From NCBI GenBank assembly GCA_025354065.1, contig JANXNM010000191.1, forward strand, positions 1-10,094: a stretch of DNA of 10,094 nucleotides, written 5' to 3'. This DNA comes from Synechococcales cyanobacterium 340R_concoct_173_sub (GTDB taxonomy: Bacteria > Cyanobacteriota > Cyanobacteriia > Leptolyngbyales > Leptolyngbyaceae). The number at the start of each line of letters is the position of its first letter. Position 1 is the stretch's first letter. Positions 6,293 to 10,094 of the stretch are shown one piece after another. The position numbers and the translations under genes were made by a program. A model generated the notes under the pieces. It made no database searches, was not told the DNA's origin, and saw only the letters and a program-made list of their open reading frames with translations.

Positions 6293-6811
6293 ATGCTTGA
6301 CGCATTTGCAAAGGTTGTTTCCCAGGCTGACGCTCGCGGCGAATACCTTAACGTTAGCCAACTGGACGCTCTAGGCGCAATGGTTGCTGAAGGTAACAAG
6401 CGCATGGACACCGTTAATCGCATCACTGCAAACGCATCTGCGATCGTTGCGAATGCAGCACGCTCCTTGTTCGCTGAACAGCCTCAACTCATCGCTCCTG
6501 GTGGCAACGCATACACCAGCCGTCGGATGGCCGCTTGCTTGCGTGACATGGAAATCATCCTTCGCTACATCACTTACGCAGTCTTCGCAGGTGACGCATC
6601 CGTCCTCGACGATCGTTGCTTGAACGGTCTACGCGAAACCTACCTTGCATTGGGTACTCCTGGCGCATCTGTGGCCGTTGGCGTAAGCAAAATGAAAGAC
6701 GCATCCCTTGCAATCATTGGCGATCGTAACAACATCACTTCCGGCGACTGTTCAGCAATCATGTCTGAAGTGGCTAGCTACTTCGATCGTGCTGCTTCAT
6801 CGGTTGCATAA
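6293..6811 (+). CDS. cpcB: C-phycocyanin beta subunit CpcB
   Basis: A 172-residue phycobiliprotein, exactly the usual phycocyanin beta length, forming discs with CpcA in phycobilisome rods. Signatures are [39 protein letters not shown] and [19 protein letters not shown]. Phycocyanobilin sites Cys82 and Cys153 ([10 protein letters not shown]) are present, and Asn72 in GGNA is the methyl-asparagine site. Cys50/61 of phycoerythrin are replaced by Ala50 and Ala61, separating it clearly from cpeB. AGGAG (6280-6284) lies eight bases before ATG 6293. cpcA follows after 104 bases. Cys82 and Cys153 are normally loaded by CpcS/U and CpcT, none of which is in the window. Ala codons lean to GCA here and to GCT in cpeB. 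Confidence 0.97.
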   Translation: MLDAFAKVVSQADARGEYLNVSQLDALGAMVAEGNKRMDTVNRITANASAIVANAARSLFAEQPQLIAPGGNAYTSRRMAACLRDMEIILRYITYAVFAGDASVLDDRCLNGLRETYLALGTPGASVAVGVSKMKDASLAIIGDRNNITSGDCSAIMSEVASYFDRAASSVA

Positions 6812-6824
6812 ATCTTCTCTGATG

Positions 6825-6865
6825 TGAGTTTCAAGCCCTGCGATAAGTTGCGGGTTTGAAACTCA
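6825..6865 (+). repeat. Hairpin in the cpcB-cpcA intergenic region
   Basis: TGAGTTTCAA (6825-6834) pairs with TTGAAACTCA (6856-6865), extended by a G-U and CCC/GGG pairs, giving a long stem with a loop around GATAAGTT. There is no T-run directly after it, so an RNA processing or stability element between the two cistrons is more likely than a terminator. Confidence 0.55.
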
Positions 6866-6915
6866 TTTCAACGCTTGACCCTACAACGCTTTTTTTATTC
6901 ACTGGGAGATACCAA

Positions 6916-7404
6916 ATGAAGACCCCTCTTACCGAAGCAGTCGCTGCTGCTGATTCACAAGGCCGCTTTCTAAGCAGCACCGAAATGCAAACCGCATTTG
7001 GTCGTTATAAGCAAGCCGCCGCATCCTTGGCCGCCGCAAAAGCATTGACCGAAAAAGCGACTTCCTTGGCAGACGGCGCAGCAAATGCTGTCTACAGCAA
7101 ATTCCCCTACACCACCACAATGTCCGGCCCTAACTACGCGTCCACCGCGACGGGTAAGGCTAAGTGCGTTCGTGACATCGGCTACTACCTGCGTATGGTC
7201 ACCTACTGCTTGGTTGTGGGCGGAACAGGCCCAATGGATGACTATTTGGTTGCAGGGATCGCTGAAATCAACAAGACCTTTGACCTAGCTCCAAGCTGGT
7301 ATGTCGAAGCACTTAAATACATCAAAGCAAGCCATGGCTTGACTGGAGATTCTGCTTCTGAAGCGAACTCCTACCTTGACTATGCAATCAACACCCTGAG
7401 CTAG
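6916..7404 (+). CDS. cpcA: C-phycocyanin alpha subunit CpcA
   Basis: A 162-residue phycobiliprotein beginning [20 protein letters not shown], the standard CpcA start and length. The single phycocyanobilin site is Cys84 in [14 protein letters not shown], followed by [20 protein letters not shown] and the C-terminal [14 protein letters not shown] 6916 is chosen over an in-frame ATG at 6856: the family begins at MKTPLTE, and GGGAG (6904-6908) lies seven bases before it. It is the partner of CpcB. In characterised systems Cys84 is loaded by the CpcE/CpcF lyase, whose genes usually follow this operon but are absent here. Downstream are two hairpins and then cpcG. Confidence 0.97.
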   Translation: MKTPLTEAVAAADSQGRFLSSTEMQTAFGRYKQAAASLAAAKALTEKATSLADGAANAVYSKFPYTTTMSGPNYASTATGKAKCVRDIGYYLRMVTYCLVVGGTGPMDDYLVAGIAEINKTFDLAPSWYVEALKYIKASHGLTGDSASEANSYLDYAINTLS

Positions 7405-7413
7405 TCAGACCTT

Positions 7414-7464
7414 TAAAGATGGGGCAAGATTCTGCGTGAAAACTACAGATCTTGCCCCTCTTTA
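7414..7464 (+). terminator. Strong hairpin after cpcA (terminator or processing stem)
   Basis: GGGGCAAGAT (7421-7430) pairs with ATCTTGCCCC (7449-7458), extended by AAAGA/TCTTT with one mismatch, and is followed by TCTTTAAT. It lies 10 bases after the cpcA stop. Read-through would supply cpcG at a lower level, as is common between phycobiliprotein and linker genes. Confidence 0.65.
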
Positions 7465-7469
7465 ATAGC

Positions 7470-7486
7470 CTCTCTTTAATAGAGAG
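7470..7486 (+). repeat. Second small hairpin before cpcG
   Basis: CTCTCT (7470-7475) pairs with AGAGAG (7481-7486) around TTAAT, just after the larger hairpin. The TTTAATAG sequence is repeated at 7461-7468 and 7475-7482. Its role is unknown; it may reinforce the preceding stem. Confidence 0.4.
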
Positions 7487-7553
7487 CCTAGGTAGAGCTT
7501 GACTGAGTTGGGACTAGATTCGATTTACTTCTTACGATTACGGAGGCTATAGC

Positions 7554-8309
7554 ATGGCGATTCCATTGCTTGAATATGCTCCGTCTAGCCAAAATCAGCG
7601 GGTTGCTGGTTTTGAAGCTTATGGCGATGAGCAGGCGAGAGTATTCTCCGCTGACAATCTTTTGTCTAATACCGATATGGATGCGCTAATTGAAGCCGCC
7701 TATCGTCAAATTTTCTTCCATGCGTTCGCTGCCGATCGCGAGAAGTTTTTGGAATCTCAACTGAGAAGCGGTCAAATCACCGTTCGCGATTTCATTCGTG
7801 GACTGTGTTTGTCTAGAACCTTTACGGGCAGCTTCTTCAACTTAAACAGCAACTACCGCTTCGTTGAGCATTGCATCAACAAAGTCTTGGGACGTTCGCC
7901 CTATAGCGAAAAGGAAAAAATCGCTTGGTCCATTGTCATTGCGACAAAAGGCCGATCGGCATTCATCAATCAATTGCTGGATAGCGATGAATATTTGACT
8001 GCGTTTGGTGATGCGATCGTGCCCTACCAACGTCGTCGGACATTACCGTCCGGTGCCAAGGAAGTGCCCTTCAATATCCAAAACCCTCGTTATGACGAGT
8101 ACCACCGCGCCCAGCTTGGCTTCCCGAAAGCCGTCTGGCAGACCACCGTCAAGCGCTTTACTCCTCAAGAAGCAGTGTCAAAAGCCGGAAGCCCAGCGAA
8201 CTACCTAACCATGGCGCGTAGCTTGAATACGCCGAATGTAGGTCAGCCCGTAGTATCTGCAATGAATACCGATATGAAAAAGGTTCCTTACCGCACCTTG
8301 AAGTACTAA
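7554..8309 (+). CDS. cpcG: Phycobilisome rod-core linker CpcG
   Basis: A 251-residue linker, within the usual CpcG range. It attaches the inner phycocyanin disc of each rod to the allophycocyanin core. The N-terminus [20 protein letters not shown] is diagnostic. A Pfam PBS linker domain spans about 20-180, with [53 protein letters not shown] and [15 protein letters not shown], then [18 protein letters not shown]. The variable basic C-terminal arm (about 190-251) is the core-binding part. GGAGG (7542-7546) lies seven bases before the ATG. It is co-directional with cpcBA, 149 bases downstream. Since no rod linker is encoded between, the strain must hold cpcC/cpeC/cpeD elsewhere. There is no C-terminal membrane helix, so it is the CpcG1 rather than the CpcL (CpcG2) type. 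Confidence 0.95.
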   Translation: MAIPLLEYAPSSQNQRVAGFEAYGDEQARVFSADNLLSNTDMDALIEAAYRQIFFHAFAADREKFLESQLRSGQITVRDFIRGLCLSRTFTGSFFNLNSNYRFVEHCINKVLGRSPYSEKEKIAWSIVIATKGRSAFINQLLDSDEYLTAFGDAIVPYQRRRTLPSGAKEVPFNIQNPRYDEYHRAQLGFPKAVWQTTVKRFTPQEAVSKAGSPANYLTMARSLNTPNVGQPVVSAMNTDMKKVPYRTLKY

Positions 8310-8371
8310 TTGAAAAATTAGAGTTTACGATCGGGGTTCTATCATCAGAGAACTAAGGTCAGGACAGTAAC

Positions 8372-8409
8372 AAACAACGGTTGGCAATTGTCAGCCGTTG
8401 TTTATTTTT
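8372..8409 (+). terminator. Terminator/attenuator between cpcG and cpeY
   Basis: The 32 bases 8372-8403 fold into a 14-pair stem (AAACAACGG...CCGTTGTTT outer arms, then UUGGC/GUCAG with G-U pairs) around AATT, followed by ATTTTT. This is a good intrinsic terminator. It ends only about 40 bases before the favoured cpeY start and swallows the in-frame TTG at 8398. Confidence 0.75.
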
Positions 8410-8448
8410 GGAGACCTTGGCATCGAATCCAAATTTCCGAGCAACATT

Positions 8449-9720
8449 GTGGACAAACGTTTTTTTAATCTCTTTAACTTGACTGAAGATCAGGCGATCG
8501 CACTTCTTGAAACACCGATCGCAGATTTAGCAGATCCATCAGAAAAATATATTGCAGTTTCTCACCTGATTAATTTCAATACGGAAAAGACGATTAAAGC
8601 CTTGATACATGCGATCGAAACAACTGATGTTAACAATGTTGATGAACGGATTGTGCGACGTAAAGCCGTCGAAAGTTTAGGGCGATTAAAAGCAACATCT
8701 GCATTAGAAACAATCTGTAAGTGTCTACAGGATGAGGACAAATATACCGTTGAGAATGCAGTCTGGGCGATCGGTGAAATAGGGGTGTCATGTTCCACAC
8801 CCATGGAACTCGTGGCTGCTGTACTAGATCGTAACGATCAGATTTACCGAGTCATTATTCAAACACTTGTTAAGCTCGACTATACCCCAGCGTTAGATCG
8901 AATTCGGCGATTTACAACCGATTCAGATGAACCCACTCGGAGTGCCGCGATCGCCGCAGTATGCAGATTCACAGGCAATTACAGCACCATTGATCAAGTC
9001 ATCGCGTTCTTACACCACCCAAATGTAAACGCGAGACGTGCGTGCCTCCAAGACTTGATTGATGCAAATTACTACGCCGCAATTCCTGAAATTGTGACCT
9101 GTCCCGTATCCGTTGTTTTTAGATTACGAGCAATTCGATTATTAGCTGAATCAGGCGTAAAGTCAGGCAAAATCAACTTTAAAACCGATGTCCAACCTTA
9201 CTTAGACATCGCGATCGAAGACCATCCAAAAAGTTTAAAACTAGTTCATTCCTATCAAAAAGCTCCCAGTATTGAAGAACTAATGAGTTTGCTCTATGAA
9301 ACTGACTTTGGAATTTGCTACCTCGCAACTCAAACATTATTAGAAGAACACTCTGACATAGCGCCTGAAGCATTACTGGTAACCTACAAAGAAGAAGCAC
9401 ACAACGATTACGGCGCACATTATCACGTCATCAAAACGCTAGGTTGGCTTAAATATAAACCTGCCTACGATTTAATTGTCAATGAAGGACTCTACAACAA
9501 AGAACCACAGTTCCAAAAATCACGAGCCGCCGCCGCGATCGCCCTCGGTGAACTGGGTGATATACAAGCCATTCCAGAATTAAAAAAAGTCCTAGAAACA
9601 AGGCTATGGGATTTGAAATATGGCGCACTGATGGCACTAGAAAAATTCAATGATTTTAGTGGTCATGCAATCGCCCTAAACGATACCGACTGGCTTATTG
9701 CAGCTCGTGCAAAAGGCTAG
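8449..9720 (+). CDS. cpeY: Bilin lyase subunit CpeY (E/F lyase family)
   Basis: A HEAT-repeat protein of 423 residues from GTG 8449. CpeY homologues, from memory, begin MDKRFFNLFNLTEDQAIALL, matching GTG-encoded Met followed by DKRFFNLF here; the frame is open back to TTG 8398, but that codon lies inside a terminator hairpin. In Fremyella CpeY attaches phycoerythrobilin to Cys82 of CpeA, helped by CpeZ. Family signatures are the N-terminal DPSEKYIAVSHLINF, the block RIVRRKAVESLGRLKATSAL, and DEDKYTVENAVWAIGEIG with HEAT-like repeats, then SRAAAAIALGELGDIQAIPE near the end. Length separates it from CpcE/PecE (about 250-280). MpeZ/MpeY-like lyase-isomerases are relatives and cannot be excluded by reading alone. 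A weak GGAGA (8410-8414) is too far for GTG 8449, so initiation is unclear. cpeZ usually follows, but here a terminator and rRNA genes do. Confidence 0.85.
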   Translation: MDKRFFNLFNLTEDQAIALLETPIADLADPSEKYIAVSHLINFNTEKTIKALIHAIETTDVNNVDERIVRRKAVESLGRLKATSALETICKCLQDEDKYTVENAVWAIGEIGVSCSTPMELVAAVLDRNDQIYRVIIQTLVKLDYTPALDRIRRFTTDSDEPTRSAAIAAVCRFTGNYSTIDQVIAFLHHPNVNARRACLQDLIDANYYAAIPEIVTCPVSVVFRLRAIRLLAESGVKSGKINFKTDVQPYLDIAIEDHPKSLKLVHSYQKAPSIEELMSLLYETDFGICYLATQTLLEEHSDIAPEALLVTYKEEAHNDYGAHYHVIKTLGWLKYKPAYDLIVNEGLYNKEPQFQKSRAAAAIALGELGDIQAIPELKKVLETRLWDLKYGALMALEKFNDFSGHAIALNDTDWLIAARAKG

Positions 9721-9767
9721 AAACGATCGCCATCTAGCAGAACATTCCACCAACAAAAACACGCAAC

Positions 9768-9802
9768 AAAAAGCACAACCATGAAACGAAGTTGTGCTTT
9801 TT
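9768..9802. terminator. Bidirectional terminator between cpeY and the rRNA operon
   Basis: AAAAAGCACAAC (9768-9779) pairs perfectly with GTTGTGCTTTTT (9791-9802) around an 11-base loop. The arms give a T5 run in both directions, so it can end cpeY (plus) and the rRNA transcript (minus). Confidence 0.85.
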
Positions 9803-9814
9803 GCTTTAATAGAA

Positions 9815-9932
9815 CCCTGGCATCGAGCTATTTTGACGGGCCATTGCTAGCCAACTATCGTCGCCGCAACGTTGTTTCACCACTCAGTTCGGGATGGATG
9901 AGCGTGGGTCCAACGTGCCATAGACACCAGGA
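9815..9932 (-). rRNA. rrf: 5S ribosomal RNA
   Basis: The reverse complement begins TCCTGGTGTCTATGGC and contains CCATCCCGAACTGAGTGGTG, the hallmark 5S loop region. It ends AAAATAGCTCGATGCCAGG, pairing with the 5' end. Length is about 118 bases, normal for a cyanobacterial 5S. It is the last gene of the rRNA operon, downstream of 23S. Confidence 0.95.
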
Positions 9933-10004
9933 AATCTGTTGAATTGTGTTAAGACACAACCCAGAAGGCTGCATAAAGATTAGTCAATACTTAATTTGAA
10001 ATGA
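9933..10004 (-). other. 23S-5S rRNA spacer
   Basis: About 72 bases between the two rRNAs, without a tRNA. It includes a short hairpin TTGTGT-TAAG-ACACAA (9944-9959), likely part of the processing stem region. Confidence 0.7.
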
Positions 10005-10094
10005 AGAGGACAAGCCCTCGGTCTATTAGTACTACTCGACTGCACTCATTACTGAGCTTCCATCTATAGCCTATCAACGGGTGTTCTTCCCGTG
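10005..10094 (-). rRNA. rrl: 23S ribosomal RNA, 3' end only
   Basis: The reverse complement reads GAAGAACACCCGTTGATAGG and later GTAGTACTAATAGACCGAGG, the conserved 3'-terminal helix region of bacterial 23S rRNA, ending around GGCTTGTCCTC. The 5' part of the gene lies beyond the right edge. The end at about 10005 is placed by similarity with known 23S ends. Confidence 0.93.

Noticed and set aside
6856..6915. N-terminal extension of CpcA from ATG 6856
   Set aside because: CpcA proteins start at MKTPLTE; the extension overlaps the intergenic hairpin and the ribosome site GGGAG sits just before 6916.
8398..8448. TTG start giving a 440-residue CpeY
   Set aside because: The TTG lies in the right arm of the terminator hairpin, and the extra 17 residues do not match the family N-terminus, which aligns from GTG 8449.
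9933..10004. tRNA in the 23S-5S spacer
   Set aside because: Only about 72 bases with no cloverleaf or T-loop GGTTCRA-type sequence; cyanobacterial tRNAs of this operon lie between 16S and 23S.

Overview
The window is cyanobacterial. It encodes phycobilisome subunits (C-phycoerythrin beta/alpha, C-phycocyanin beta/alpha), a CpcG rod-core linker and a CpeY-type bilin lyase. It also carries several HIP1 octamers (GCGATCGC, e.g. 1449-1456, 1761-1768, 6229-6236, 8494-8501, 8947-8954, 9535-9542), which are typical of cyanobacterial chromosomes. Having both phycoerythrin and phycocyanin implies a red/brown or chromatically acclimating strain. The species cannot be fixed from the sequence alone.

Layout. 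1-813 (minus): open 3' end of a HEAT-repeat protein resembling phycobilin lyases. 864-1196: a short tnpA/tnpB-less IS200/IS605-type derivative. 1193-1399 (minus): a small, probably coiled-coil protein whose stop codon lies in the end of that derivative. 1400-1634: cpeBA control region. 1635-2763: cpeB and cpeA. 2764-2980: spacer with hairpins. 2981-5026: gene fragments split by a complete IS605-type element (about 3078-4753) with divergent tnpA and tnpB and both terminal hairpins. 5027-6292: mostly non-coding, with an ankyrin-repeat pseudogene (5474-5882) and the cpcB upstream region. 6293-8309: cpcB, cpcA and cpcG. 8449-9720: cpeY. 9768-9802: bidirectional terminator. 9815-10094 (minus): 5S rRNA and the 3' end of 23S rRNA, so an rRNA operon converges on cpeY.

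How the genes work together. CpeB/CpeA and CpcB/CpcA are the light-harvesting discs of phycobilisome rods, and CpcG joins rods to the allophycocyanin core. CpeY-type E/F lyases attach phycoerythrobilin to phycoerythrin alpha. The HEAT protein at the left edge may be another lyase or chaperone for phycoerythrin. The arrangement is unusually compact: cpcBA is followed directly by cpcG and then cpeY, with no rod linkers (cpcC/cpcD/cpeC/cpeD), no cpcE/cpcF and no cpeZ in the window.

The second theme is IS200/IS605 activity. A full TnpA/TnpB element and a much smaller relative share the left-end motif, the right-end hairpin and a stretch corresponding to the TnpB guide RNA (omega RNA/reRNA) scaffold. 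One element splits or abuts hypothetical gene fragments, and the other trims the end of a small gene beside cpeBA.
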